From Liminaster sp017519885 (GTDB lineage Bacteria > Bacteroidota > Bacteroidia > Bacteroidales > UBA3663), in NCBI GenBank assembly GCA_017519885.1, contig JAFWRO010000003.1, positions 1-64,000 on the forward strand: a DNA stretch of 64,000 nucleotides, read 5' to 3'. Below, piece after piece: positions 43,515 to 52,111 of the stretch; within the stretch, counting starts at the first letter, position 1; each line of letters opens with the position of its first letter. The translations under genes were made by a program, and so were the position numbers. Below the pieces are notes generated by a model. It was not told the origin of the DNA and made no database searches. It worked only from the letters and a program-made list of their open reading frames with translations.

Positions 43515-44960
43515 ATGGAAAACAATAGGATCATTGGGCGCGAATATGAGCAGAAGGTCATTCAGAGTTATCTCGATAGCGGCAAGGCCGAACTTGTAGC
43601 CGTCTATGGGCGTCGTCGAATAGGTAAGACATTTCTGGTGAAGAGCATCTTCGACAATCAGTTCGACTTCGCCTTTACCGGACTTTACAACGTGTCGCGC
43701 GCTGTTGCTCTGTCGCAATTCCAGAAGCGTCTCGAAGAATATTCAGGGCAGGAAGTGAAGCGTCTTAAGGATTGGTTCGAAGCCTTTGATGCCTTGCGCA
43801 AGTACCTCGACACTCTTCAGAAGGATAGGATAGTGGTGTTTCTCGACGAGATACCTTGGATGGATACGCCTAAAAGCAATTTCCTTCCGGCCTTCAGCCA
43901 GTTCTGGAACGACTGGGCCTCGATGAAGAGCAATCTGAAACTCTTTGTCTGCGGTTCGGCCACCACCTGGATGCTGTCGAAATTCATAGGCGATAAGGGA
44001 GGCATCTATGGTAGGGTATGTCGCTCGATATGGCTTGCGCCATTTTCTCTGAAGGAGACCGAATTGTTCCTGCGTGAGGTGAAAGGCATCGAAATGACCC
44101 GCCATCAGCTGATCAAGGCTTATATGGTGTTGGGTGGAGTCCCCTATTATCTTGACATGCTGATACGCGACGTGCCTCTCGATATCTGCATCGACGAACT
44201 GTTTTTCAAGCAAGGCGCTCCGCTTCGACAGGAGTTCGATTTCCTTTTCCGATCGCTTTTCAACGAATCGAAGGTTTATAAGGGAGTAGTGGGCTTGCTG
44301 GCTTCAAAATTGAAGGGACTGACGCGGCAGGAGATACTTGAAGGACTCAGGTTCAAGGAGGGCGGATTGCTGTCGGAGGTGCTCGACAATCTGATGAAAT
44401 GTGATTTCGTACGCAAATATTCGGCCATTGGGAAAACAGATCGTGAAGCAATGTATCAGCTCACCGACCTTTTCTCACTGTTCCATATCAAATACGTGGA
44501 GGACCACAGCGGCCAGGACGAACACCTTTGGAGCAAACTCGTGGGCCGTGGGCAGATGACGGCATGGAGCGGCTATGCCTTCGAGCAGGTTTGCCTGCAT
44601 CATCTTCCACAAATCAAGCAGGCTCTCGGTATTGCAGGCATCATCGCTAATGTTCATTCCTGGTCTTGCCGTCCATTTATCGACAAAAACGGCACATCAT
44701 GGAAAGGCGGGCAGATAGACTTGCTTATCGACCGCGCCGACGATGTCATCAACCTCTGCGAAGTGAAGTATGCGGCTGACAAATACGTGATAACCGCCGA
44801 CTACGAAGAGCATCTGCGTAGCCGCGCGACCCTATTCCGCAACGTGACCCGCACTCGAAAGTCCGTCTGTCATACTTTCATCACCACCTATGGAGTGGCA
44901 CACAATCTGCATAGTGGAATCGTGGAATCGGAAGTGACGATGGACGATTTGTTTCGATAA
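43515..44960 (+). CDS. AAA ATPase with C-terminal PD-(D/E)XK-like (DUF234) domain
   Basis: 481 residues. N-terminal ATPase of the archaeal-ATPase type: Walker A GRRRIGKT at 32-39, Walker B IVVFLDE at 106-112, then CGSATTWM. A winged-helix region lies around 255-330. The C-terminal part carries a nuclease-like signature: D402 in GGQIDLLID and E416-V-K418 in NLCEVKYA, the D...ExK pattern of DUF234. Such proteins occur in many copies in Bacteroidales and archaea; their role is unclear, with defence or nucleic-acid processing proposed. It is monocistronic, bracketed by related palindromic repeats, and in a stretch with lower G+C than neighbours. Confidence 0.88.
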   Translation: MENNRIIGREYEQKVIQSYLDSGKAELVAVYGRRRIGKTFLVKSIFDNQFDFAFTGLYNVSRAVALSQFQKRLEEYSGQEVKRLKDWFEAFDALRKYLDTLQKDRIVVFLDEIPWMDTPKSNFLPAFSQFWNDWASMKSNLKLFVCGSATTWMLSKFIGDKGGIYGRVCRSIWLAPFSLKETELFLREVKGIEMTRHQLIKAYMVLGGVPYYLDMLIRDVPLDICIDELFFKQGAPLRQEFDFLFRSLFNESKVYKGVVGLLASKLKGLTRQEILEGLRFKEGGLLSEVLDNLMKCDFVRKYSAIGKTDREAMYQLTDLFSLFHIKYVEDHSGQDEHLWSKLVGRGQMTAWSGYAFEQVCLHHLPQIKQALGIAGIIANVHSWSCRPFIDKNGTSWKGGQIDLLIDRADDVINLCEVKYAADKYVITADYEEHLRSRATLFRNVTRTRKSVCHTFITTYGVAHNLHSGIVESEVTMDDLFR

Positions 44961-44987
44961 TGATGAGATTAGAGCTATAATCAGCCG

Positions 44988-45020
44988 AAGTGGTAGCCGC
45001 ATAATTTGCAGCTACCACTT
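44988..45020. repeat. 10-bp inverted repeat after ATPase gene
   Basis: AAGTGGTAGC (44988-44997) and GCTACCACTT (45011-45020) with a 13-base loop and no T-run. Confidence 0.55.
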
Positions 45021-45092
45021 TACGAATGCTACAGACAAAGAAAAACCTGACACTTCATTTCGGAGGCACGAATTTCCTTTCAAATGGCCAAG

Positions 45093-45138
45093 AAAAATCA
45101 GCCGTTTTCAAAAAAAATCTTGAAAACGGCTGATTTTT
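45093..45138. terminator. Strong bidirectional terminator
   Basis: AAAAATCAGCCGTTTTCAA and its exact reverse complement (19 bp) around an 8-base loop. The A-run and T-run at its ends suit termination of both the ATPase gene and the minus-strand LruC gene. Confidence 0.8.
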
Positions 45139-45311
45139 CGGGTTCGCTAACTGCTATAATTTGATATCGCAAAATTTTTTTTGCTCAAAACTGCACTTTT
45201 CGCAAAATGTTGCTTATTTTAGACGTCAAAATGAATCCATTTCAGCATTTTTTCGTATTGCATTAGAAATTTGTCAACATACAAATCGCCTCTTGAAAGA
45301 GCTTAAAAAGT

Positions 45312-45364
45312 GGATAGCATCTCCTTAACTATGTCAAATATGGAAGTTAAGGAGATGCTATCGC
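45312..45364. repeat. Downstream hairpin related to the 52-bp repeats
   Basis: GATAGCATCTCCTTAACT and AGTTAAGGAGATGCTATC (18 bp, perfect) flank a short loop containing ATGTCAAATATGG, followed by GC. It differs from the upstream units (GGAAGTAGTATCGC) at several positions, but both arms changed together. Confidence 0.8.
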
Positions 45365-45530
45365 TTACTCCCTTGAAATATTTCCGCTTTCGGAGGATCA
45401 ATCGCTAGAGATATAGATTCAGAAATTAGTTGTGATTTTTCAATCGTAATCAATTTAAGTAGGTCCCTTTTTCAAATGAAATTTAAAATATGACCACGCA
45501 AATAATTAGGTTGACCTGAAAGTCACTAGT

Positions 45531-47048
45531 TTAATGATGGAATTCTCCATCTTTCCACCAAGATTCAGGGATATGCTGATGCTCTGGCATCCAGTCGAGA
45601 GTAGGATCCACAGCTATTATGAGTGGTGCATTGCCGGGTTCCGGGAAATCAATACGATAGATGTGCTCATTTTGATTTTCCTCTATGACTTTTGTGCCGA
45701 AAGCATCTGTTAGTACGGCAGCACTGGATTTATCGGCCACGTTGATGCTTATGTTGTTTTCATCCTCATTCCATCCGGTAATTGTCTTCGGTGCTACATT
45801 AGGTTCCCACCCCATATCTGCACGAGTCAGCTCATCAAGTGTAGTATCGTGATTAGTAGGGTCTGAGATCCAAGGGAAGGTATAGTCGCCAATCGTCACT
45901 TGAAATGGCAGAGTACCACACACATGGGAAATACGAGCTACCTGCTCACGCTTATCAACGTCCTCTACTCGTACGATAGTCCCGTCCTCTGAAAGATGGG
46001 CTGAAAGATAATTCGTCTGTTCGACATCCACCACGATGTCATTGAAGTCAAAATCGTAAGTATTGCCCAAATCTTCACACATATACCTCTTGTAATGATG
46101 TTCAATAAGGTCAGGAATCTCAGGATAGCCGACAATAAGAAGAACTAAATCATTATAATCCCAATCGGTTTCACGGTTTGCAGATTCACAACCAATAATC
46201 ATTACAAGGCTGCCTTCTATTTTAGTGAAGTTTTTCAGATTGCTTGGTATAGGACATTTGAGCGAAAGCATCATGCCTTCATCTGAGCGCTGAGCTGTTC
46301 CTGTAGTGACGGCATTTGCCCCCTGGGTGATATCAAGGTACAGGAAGAACTCACCACTGATTTTCGAATTATCGACAATCAAAGGGCGAGAAACCACTTT
46401 GGTTGCACTCATGGTATTGGAAATAGAATGTGTCCAAGTATTGTTATTATCACGAATCCAAAAACCACTCCCTTTAGACCAAAGCTTATAGTCTTTCTTT
46501 GTATTGACATCAACAAGATGTAAGTCCCATATAGTATTTGCATGACCTTGATATATCGGGATAATAGCAAACTGATTACCAGGTACTACTAATGTGAAAG
46601 GAGAGCCCTGATCAGTATTGTTTTGTCTCTCTACCAAGTGGCTTTTCATCCAATTCAATGTCCCGTCTTCTACTACATACCAACCTGTATTATTCCAATT
46701 AGTACTATTGCTTACGCCAGAAGTGATATCTTTTGGCTGGGTAAATAGCTCTTTGGTCTCCTGCTCTGTTGCATAAGTAAATTCCTCGCCAGCATGTGTC
46801 GCTCGTGTGGCACAAGGCAATGACGCGAGATCGTACTTTTTGGTACGTGGCATGGTTTTGGTAAGATCCCAAGTTTGATCAGCGGGAATCTCACCAAAAG
46901 TCTTCTCAAAATTCCTTGAGAACGCGGTCCTCTTGGTAACTTCTTCACCACTAGGATAGTATTCATAACATGAACAAAGCATAAAAAATCCCAAAAAAAT
47001 ACTTGAAAGGCCTTGGAATTTCAAAGTATAACAGCAATTAGTTTTCAT
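45531..47048 (-). CDS. LruC/DUF4842-domain lipoprotein
   Basis: 505 residues from ATG 47048 (MKTNCCYTLKFQGLSSIFLG), chosen because it opens a lipoprotein signal ending in MLCSC; in-frame ATGs at 47093 and 47123 lie closer to the promoter. An Asp-rich core (DWDYNDLVLLIVG and DFDFNDIVVDVE) is the hallmark of LruC-type domains, probably calcium-binding. N-terminal sequence NFEKTFGEIPADQTWDLTK is also typical of that family. Likely a surface-exposed adhesin or pilus-like component in Bacteroidales. It is A+T-rich compared with the genes on its right, consistent with recent acquisition (inference). Confidence 0.8.
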   Translation of the reverse strand: MKTNCCYTLKFQGLSSIFLGFFMLCSCYEYYPSGEEVTKRTAFSRNFEKTFGEIPADQTWDLTKTMPRTKKYDLASLPCATRATHAGEEFTYATEQETKELFTQPKDITSGVSNSTNWNNTGWYVVEDGTLNWMKSHLVERQNNTDQGSPFTLVVPGNQFAIIPIYQGHANTIWDLHLVDVNTKKDYKLWSKGSGFWIRDNNNTWTHSISNTMSATKVVSRPLIVDNSKISGEFFLYLDITQGANAVTTGTAQRSDEGMMLSLKCPIPSNLKNFTKIEGSLVMIIGCESANRETDWDYNDLVLLIVGYPEIPDLIEHHYKRYMCEDLGNTYDFDFNDIVVDVEQTNYLSAHLSEDGTIVRVEDVDKREQVARISHVCGTLPFQVTIGDYTFPWISDPTNHDTTLDELTRADMGWEPNVAPKTITGWNEDENNISINVADKSSAAVLTDAFGTKVIEENQNEHIYRIDFPEPGNAPLIIAVDPTLDWMPEHQHIPESWWKDGEFHH

Positions 47049-47148
47049 TGCAATAATGACCAACACAAATTGGCAAATTGAATAATCCTGCATTTTGTTA
47101 ACCATAAAATCGTTCGGAGCCATACGGAGATGACACCGAATGATGGGG

Positions 47149-47156
47149 CAAATATA
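47149..47156 (-). promoter_or_regulatory. Promoter -7 box for LruC lipoprotein
   Basis: TATATTTG on the minus strand. Its leader to the ATG at 47048 is about 95 bases. Confidence 0.55.
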
Positions 47157-47210
47157 AGATGTTTTGATGGAAACTCCAAATTTTGGAGCAAAAAAATGCA
47201 AATCTTTTCT

Positions 47211-48464
47211 TCAAATACTGTGTTTTGGCTTGAAAATGGCGCAGAAACACAGGCCTGCCATCAGCAAAAGCAGGGGAAGAGAGGGGGTGATGAGACGGAG
47301 CCATTCGCCTTGTGCGCCGACGATGGCTGTGAAGAGATTGCCGACGACGGCGAGCAGAAGTAGGGAAGGGGCCTCTCCCCGGCCCTCCCCTTTAGGGAGG
47401 GAGCTTGTACGGACGAAGAAGCGTCGAATAAGGAGGATGGAGAAGAGGAGAAGGAAGAGGTAGAGGGTGGCGAAGTTGAACACCAGCTTTGCCGCATTGA
47501 CCAAGAGGTTGCGGGGCGATGTCAGAGGTGCGAAATGCGGGTCGGCGGCTTCGACAAAACGGTGTAGGGCTTTCATGGCCCATTGGAGGGGCTGGTCGTG
47601 CTGCGAGGCGCGGATGGCATCGGCCACCACGGTGAGTCCATATTGCTCGATGGTGGGGAAGGGACAGTAGGAGATGGGTTCGGAACCGTCGTAATGCTCG
47701 ATGAACGAGCGGAAGGCCGGGTCATCGCTGTATTCGGGACGCATCAGACCATCGTGGAAGGCCAGATAGGTGAAGTTGACGGTGCTGACGTTGGTGGGGG
47801 CAAAGAGCCCGAAGCGTGCTTCGTATCTGGCACAATAGCCGACCTCGAGCAGCGTGACGAGGGCGACACCCAGCAGCCCGAAGCGTGCCAGCCTTGCGCT
47901 GCGCCTCCAGAACATCAGCCAGCCTAGCAGACACACGGGGAGAAGATAGAGGAAGGCGGGCCGCAGGAACACGAGAAAAAGAAGCCAGAGGGTGGAGGCG
48001 AAGACACGCTTCAACGTGGGACGCTGATGAAACAGCACCAGCTGATGAAACAGGAAGACGGTGCCTGCAATGGCAAACGTCTCGGTGAGCATGCGGTTGG
48101 CCCACATTGTGGTGTAGGGCAGCAAGGCGTAGATGAGCGTCAGCCACCAGCCTGCGGCGGAAGATGAAAGGAGCAGCCGCGTCAGCTTGCGAAAGACCCA
48201 GACCGACAGCAGGAAGACGAAATGCTGCACGACGATGAGCAGCAGCTCGAAACGGCTGCCCCCGACGGCCTCCAGGATGGCCAGGATGATGGGGTAGGTG
48301 GGTGTGCGCGTGAAGTCAACGAGTCCCAGCGCCAGGGAATCGTGCCAGGCGTTGAGGTATGACTGCGAGTCCTCGGCAAAGACCAGCCCCTGCGTGACGA
48401 TGAGCCGCAGGGCATTGGCCAAAGCCAGCAGATAGAGGATCGTATCGTTGAGACGGAGGCGCAT
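47211..48464 (-). CDS. Polytopic membrane protein, GT39/PMT-like
   Basis: 417 residues with about ten hydrophobic helices. The early loop AEDSQSYLNAWHDS, with acidic residues after the first helix, and the helix/loop order resemble lipid-linked-sugar glycosyltransferases of the ArnT/PMT (GT39) superfamily. The donor would be an undecaprenyl-phosphate sugar and the reaction periplasmic; the acceptor is unknown. Near the C-terminus the loop TSSLPKGEGRGEAPS is encoded by a G/C-rich repeat (47367-47406) that looks inserted. It follows an FAD oxidoreductase and PAP2 phosphatase on the same strand. Family call moderate. Confidence 0.65.
   Translation of the reverse strand: MRLRLNDTILYLLALANALRLIVTQGLVFAEDSQSYLNAWHDSLALGLVDFTRTPTYPIILAILEAVGGSRFELLLIVVQHFVFLLSVWVFRKLTRLLLSSSAAGWWLTLIYALLPYTTMWANRMLTETFAIAGTVFLFHQLVLFHQRPTLKRVFASTLWLLFLVFLRPAFLYLLPVCLLGWLMFWRRSARLARFGLLGVALVTLLEVGYCARYEARFGLFAPTNVSTVNFTYLAFHDGLMRPEYSDDPAFRSFIEHYDGSEPISYCPFPTIEQYGLTVVADAIRASQHDQPLQWAMKALHRFVEAADPHFAPLTSPRNLLVNAAKLVFNFATLYLFLLLFSILLIRRFFVRTSSLPKGEGRGEAPSLLLLAVVGNLFTAIVGAQGEWLRLITPSLPLLLLMAGLCFCAIFKPKHSI
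47367..47406. repeat. G/C-rich palindromic repeat inside membrane-protein gene
   Basis: CTCCCTAAAGGGGAGGG-type palindrome with a second GGCC-centred part. Read on the minus strand it encodes SLPKGEGRGEA. Similar sequences are common between genes in Bacteroidetes. Confidence 0.65.
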
Positions 48465-48478
48465 GCGGTGGTCGGGGT

Positions 48479-50014
48479 TTAGGCGTTGACGTTCCAGACA
48501 GCTCGCTTGTCGGAGAGGTTGCCGCTGCGGATGCAGCCGACCGCCTCCATGGCTGTGAGCATGGAGTGGTCCATGTTGTTGTAGCGATGCTGCCCGTTTC
48601 GGCCGATGCAGAAGAGGTTCTCGATCTGGTCGAGGAAGGCGCGCACCACGCCGAGCTGCTGGTACGTGCCATAATAGGCAGGATAGGCTTTGCGAACCTT
48701 CTGCATGCAGGCATCGAGCACGGCACCGGGCTCGAGCAGACCGATCTGCACAAGCTCGTCGGTCGCCATGGCGATGAAGTCCTCACGGCTCATCTGCCAG
48801 AGTTCGTCCCCCTCGGAGCAGAAGTACTCCAGGCCGAGCCAGACGGTGTGCTCGTAGTCGCTGACAAGGTAGGGCGACCAGTTGTTGAAAATCTGCAGCC
48901 GTCCGAGCCTGACTCCCGGCTCCTGGATGTAGATCCACGTGTCGGGCACGCGCTGCCGGAAGGTCTTGAGCCGGGTCTGGTTACTGATCTTGAGCCGGTT
49001 GACACACAGCCCCACGGTGATGAAGTCGCGGAAGGGGAGTCCGGCTGCAATGCGTCGCACTTCGTCGGGCACTTCGATGCCATCGAGGGCGGCGATGAGC
49101 TCGGGGATGGGCATGGAGGAGAGGAAGTAGTCGCAGGGGCGGCGTTCTGCCGTGCCGTCGGCTTGGGTGACGGTGACCGAACGCACGCGACGACCTTCGA
49201 CGTGGATGCGCGTGACGCTGGAGCCTGTGCTGAGCACGCCGCCGCCCAGGCGAACCTTTTCGGCCACCGTCTCCCACAGCTGCCCCGGTCCGTATTTGGG
49301 ATAAAAGAATTGCTCGATGAGCGAGGTCTCCACCTCGTCATCGTTTCGCTTGGCGCCGAACGCCTTGCGCAGCATGTCGCGGAGCACGGCAGTCACCGAC
49401 AGGCCGCGTACGCGCTGGCTCCCCCAGTCGGCGCTCAGATGGGAGGGATGAATGCCCCACACCTTGCTGGTGTAGGTTTTGAAGAACATCTCGTAGAGAG
49501 GTCGTCCGAAACGGTTGACGTAGAAGTTTTCGAGAGAGGTGGGCGGCAAGGGGCGTAGCTTGGCCCACAGATAACCCCAGGCTGCGCGGCAAAGACGCCC
49601 TGCACCCAGATTGCGAAGCAAGGGGCCGCTGATGGTGATGGGGTAGTCGAAGAAGCGATGGTCGAAGAGGATGCGGCTGACGCGTCGGCGCACCAGCATC
49701 ACACCGTCCTCTCGCTCGGGATCGGGGCCAGTGAGGCTGAGCTGCTTGCCGTCAAGGCCGAGCAGGAGGTCGTCCTTCGACGGAGCGCCCTGCACGGGCA
49801 GCATGCGGCACCACCAGTCGATGATGCGCTGGTCGTGAGAGAAGAAACGATGCCCTCCGATGTCCATGCGGTTGCCATGATGGCCTACGGTGCGCGAGAT
49901 GCCGCCTATGTCGGCCGATGCCTCATGCACTTCAGGGCGCACGCCGGTGTCTTGAAGCAGCTCGTAGGCAGCGGTGAGACCGGCAGGGCCGGCACCTGCT
50001 ATGATGGCTGTCAT
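48479..50014 (-). CDS. FAD-dependent amine-oxidase-like oxidoreductase
   Basis: 511 residues. The ATG at 50014 opens MTAIIAGAGPAGLTAAYELL, the GxGxxG dinucleotide-binding motif; a TTG two codons upstream is not preferred. A second FAD contact is seen in CIGRNGQHRYNNMDHSM at the C-terminus. The domain order resembles protoporphyrinogen oxidase/UDP-galactopyranose mutase-like flavoproteins. In polysaccharide loci such enzymes act on lipid- or nucleotide-linked sugars; the substrate is unknown. G+C-rich. The TTAATTG repeat tract ends 4 bases before the ATG. Probably co-transcribed with the PAP2 gene upstream and the membrane gene downstream. Confidence 0.82.
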   Translation of the reverse strand: MTAIIAGAGPAGLTAAYELLQDTGVRPEVHEASADIGGISRTVGHHGNRMDIGGHRFFSHDQRIIDWWCRMLPVQGAPSKDDLLLGLDGKQLSLTGPDPEREDGVMLVRRRVSRILFDHRFFDYPITISGPLLRNLGAGRLCRAAWGYLWAKLRPLPPTSLENFYVNRFGRPLYEMFFKTYTSKVWGIHPSHLSADWGSQRVRGLSVTAVLRDMLRKAFGAKRNDDEVETSLIEQFFYPKYGPGQLWETVAEKVRLGGGVLSTGSSVTRIHVEGRRVRSVTVTQADGTAERRPCDYFLSSMPIPELIAALDGIEVPDEVRRIAAGLPFRDFITVGLCVNRLKISNQTRLKTFRQRVPDTWIYIQEPGVRLGRLQIFNNWSPYLVSDYEHTVWLGLEYFCSEGDELWQMSREDFIAMATDELVQIGLLEPGAVLDACMQKVRKAYPAYYGTYQQLGVVRAFLDQIENLFCIGRNGQHRYNNMDHSMLTAMEAVGCIRSGNLSDKRAVWNVNA

Positions 50015-50062
50015 GGTCAATTAACAATTAACAATTAACAATTAATAATTTACAATTAACAA
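50015..50062 (-). repeat. TTAATTG heptamer tandem repeat before FAD gene
   Basis: On the minus strand, repeated TTAATTG with variants TTAATTA and TAAATTA, ending 4 bases before the ATG at 50014. It also contains the stop codon and last ~12 codons of the PAP2 gene. Confidence 0.8.
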
Positions 50063-50777
50063 TGAGGGCATAGAGGGCGAAGGCGAGGAGGGAGGCCCAG
50101 ACAGCGAAGGCGATGGGAAGGGGGCTGGCCGAACCGGAGAGCGGAATGCGGAAACGGCGGCAATAACGGGTGAAGCAGAAGTAGCCGAGCCAGCCGCAGA
50201 GGATGCCGAGCAGCGTGCCGCAGACGATGTCGCCCGGGTAATGCACACCGAGATAGATGCGCGAATAGCAGTTGAGCACGGCATAGAGCATCATGGCAAT
50301 GACGACAGCACGCCTGCGGAAAAGGCAGCTGACCCACACGGCCAGGCCGAAGCAGTTGGCAGCGTGCGACGACACGAAGCCGAAGGCTCCGCCGCGGTAG
50401 TCGTTGACGAAGTGAAGCAGGTCCATGATGGTGACCTCGTGCGAGGGACGGGGCCGCGCCACGAGCGGCTTGATGATGCCTGCGCTGATACGATCGGTGA
50501 AGGCGAAGACAAGGGCGGTGAAGACGAGCAGCGCCAGATACTTCATCAGGCGCAGGCGTTTCAGCTCAGCGGGTTGATGCACTGCCCCATCAGCTCCTTT
50601 CTCAGGCCAGACGGTGCTTTGCACATCGCGCCACATCACGAAGAGGATGACGACGTAGAGGGGGATCCAGGTGGGAATCTTGCTTAAGGTGTACCAGAAG
50701 GCGTCGAGAAAGGCGCCTCCGTCGTAGTTGAGCCAAAGCATCAGCTCATGGTCAAAGGTATTGAGGGTTTCGATCAC
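50028..50777 (-). CDS. PAP2-superfamily membrane phosphatase
   Basis: 249 residues with several membrane helices. The three PAP2 signatures are visible: KPLVARPRP, SSHAAN and SRIYLGVHYPGD. Family members remove phosphate from lipid pyrophosphates such as undecaprenyl-PP, or from lipid A. The final residues (ALIVNCKLLIVNC) are a translation of the TTAATTG repeat, so the original C-terminus has been replaced or extended by it. First gene of a three-gene minus-strand unit. The 5' leader holds other short repeats (50835-50931). Confidence 0.88.
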   Translation of the reverse strand: MIETLNTFDHELMLWLNYDGGAFLDAFWYTLSKIPTWIPLYVVILFVMWRDVQSTVWPEKGADGAVHQPAELKRLRLMKYLALLVFTALVFAFTDRISAGIIKPLVARPRPSHEVTIMDLLHFVNDYRGGAFGFVSSHAANCFGLAVWVSCLFRRRAVVIAMMLYAVLNCYSRIYLGVHYPGDIVCGTLLGILCGWLGYFCFTRYCRRFRIPLSGSASPLPIAFAVWASLLAFALYALIVNCKLLIVNC

Positions 50778-50834
50778 TGTTAAATCAACAATAATAAGTA
50801 ATTATTCAGAATTAACTATACATATTTTTTTCAA

Positions 50835-50931
50835 CACGAATTATCGCGAATTATCATTAATTTCTCAGTATGTGTCTATATAAGATCCACCTTACATAAT
50901 AAGAATTCATGTCAATTCATGATAATTCATG
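50835..50931. repeat. CGAATTATC and AATTCATG short direct repeats
   Basis: CGAATTATC occurs twice in tandem (50838-50856), and AATTCATG occurs three times in a 10-base period (50904-50931). They lie in the gap upstream of the PAP2 gene. A+T-rich. Confidence 0.6.
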
Positions 50932-50995
50932 TTAAGAAAAAAACACATATAATTGTCGTTAATTCTGGCTACACATTCTTAACAGATAATAATTA

Positions 50996-51976
50996 TCATT
51001 TGTCAACTACCCAGGCGGTGTCGTAGATGTCGAATGGTTTATCAGCATCGTAATACATGTCCTCGGCCAAGGGGATGGCAATCTTGTAGGAAGCGGGACT
51101 TCCTTTGCGGAATGTGAGCTTGTCGCTGCGCAACCAAGGGTTGAACTCCTTGAGCTGGAAAAAGTTGATGCCCTGTTTCTGGGCAAAGGCTGCCAGATCG
51201 GCGATGGAGGATTTGACTGTGACGGTGGTGGTGCGTATAGGACGATAAAGTTGATCGCTATAAAGCACAAAACCATAGCGATAGGGGTCGCGGAACAGTT
51301 CCTTGTACGCCATGATTCGGAACATATAGCGCGAGGTCTCTTCTACAAGAAGCAGGTCCATCGGATCGCTGACTTTCTGTGAAGTGAGCTTGTTCTTGAT
51401 TCCGGCCATGCCACCATTATAAGAGGCTGCAACAGTCATCCAGTCACCGAACTTGGCATAGGCATCCTTGAGGTAGCGACAGGCAGCGCGTGTGGCTTTT
51501 TCGGTGTTGTAGCGCTCATCGACTTCGTCGTTGACGATGAGGCCGTACTGGCGGGCAGTTTCAGGCATGAATTGCCAAAGGCCGCAGGCTCCAGCAGGAC
51601 TCTTGGCTCGAGTCTGGAGGTTCGACTCGATGCAGCAGAGATAGATGAAGTCAGCAGGAACGCCTTCCTCCTCAAGAATAGGGACGAGGATGGGGAAGAA
51701 ACGGTTGGCACGTTTCAGGGAGAGGATGGAGGAGTTGTGTGTATAGCAGACATTGGTCAATTCGCGTTCATAACGCTCATGGAGGTCATAACGACTCAGG
51801 TCGTAGGTCTTCCCGAAAATTGTCTGCTGGTTTTCGAAACGAGGCGTCGCTGAGAACTGCTGCATGATGGGTAGCTCGGGCTTTTCCTTGCGGCTGCGTG
51901 ATGCAGCGAGGAAAACAAGGGCGGCAGCGAGCAAGACAACTGACGAGAAAGCGTAGATAATGTGGGATTTGGTCAT
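50996..51976 (-). CDS. Membrane-anchored lytic transglycosylase (SLT domain)
   Basis: 326 residues. One N-terminal helix (residues 8-26) anchors a periplasmic SLT domain. The catalytic Glu is E117 in CCIESNLQ, followed by SPAGACGLWQFMPETA and AASYNGG, the standard family blocks. It cuts peptidoglycan glycan strands to 1,6-anhydro ends. The C-terminal region (~240-326) has no clear LysM repeat but resembles the MltD tail. The start lies ~17 bases after a run of six GGGTAGTAAAA units (seen on the plus strand). Confidence 0.92.
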   Translation of the reverse strand: MTKSHIIYAFSSVVLLAAALVFLAASRSRKEKPELPIMQQFSATPRFENQQTIFGKTYDLSRYDLHERYERELTNVCYTHNSSILSLKRANRFFPILVPILEEEGVPADFIYLCCIESNLQTRAKSPAGACGLWQFMPETARQYGLIVNDEVDERYNTEKATRAACRYLKDAYAKFGDWMTVAASYNGGMAGIKNKLTSQKVSDPMDLLLVEETSRYMFRIMAYKELFRDPYRYGFVLYSDQLYRPIRTTTVTVKSSIADLAAFAQKQGINFFQLKEFNPWLRSDKLTFRKGSPASYKIAIPLAEDMYYDADKPFDIYDTAWVVDK

Positions 51977-51992
51977 TATAGAGAGGTTAGAA

Positions 51993-52060
51993 GGGTAGTA
52001 AAAGGGTAGTAAAAGGGTAGTAAAAGGGTAGTAAAAGGGTAGTAAAAGGGTAGTAAAAGG
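51993..52060 (-). repeat. 11-bp TTTTACTACCC tandem repeat directly 5' of transglycosylase gene
   Basis: Six perfect copies of TTTTACTACCC on the minus strand (GGGTAGTAAAA on plus), ending about 17 bases before the ATG at 51976. Same family and orientation as the tracts before the HD gene and kdsD. Confidence 0.85.
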
Positions 52061-52111
52061 GACTATGCCTTAACCTTGAAGATTTCTGGCTGAGAAAATA
52101 ATGCTTATTAG

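Larger units (their letters stand above)
44961..45530. other. Long A+T-rich intergenic region with three inverted repeats
   Basis: 570 bases with no supported gene. It contains a 10-bp inverted repeat (44988-45020), a 19-bp perfect terminator hairpin (45093-45138) and a hairpin related to the 43337-43460 repeats (45312-45364). The rest is A+T-rich without visible structure. Confidence 0.7.

Noticed and set aside
43515..44960. Transposase or integrase
   Set aside because: Walker A/B motifs and a DUF234-like nuclease end fit an ATPase family; no DDE or tyrosine recombinase motifs, and no target-site duplication seen.
51993..52060. CRISPR or VNTR in a coding sequence
   Set aside because: An 11-bp unit has no spacers, and the tract lies outside any supported frame.
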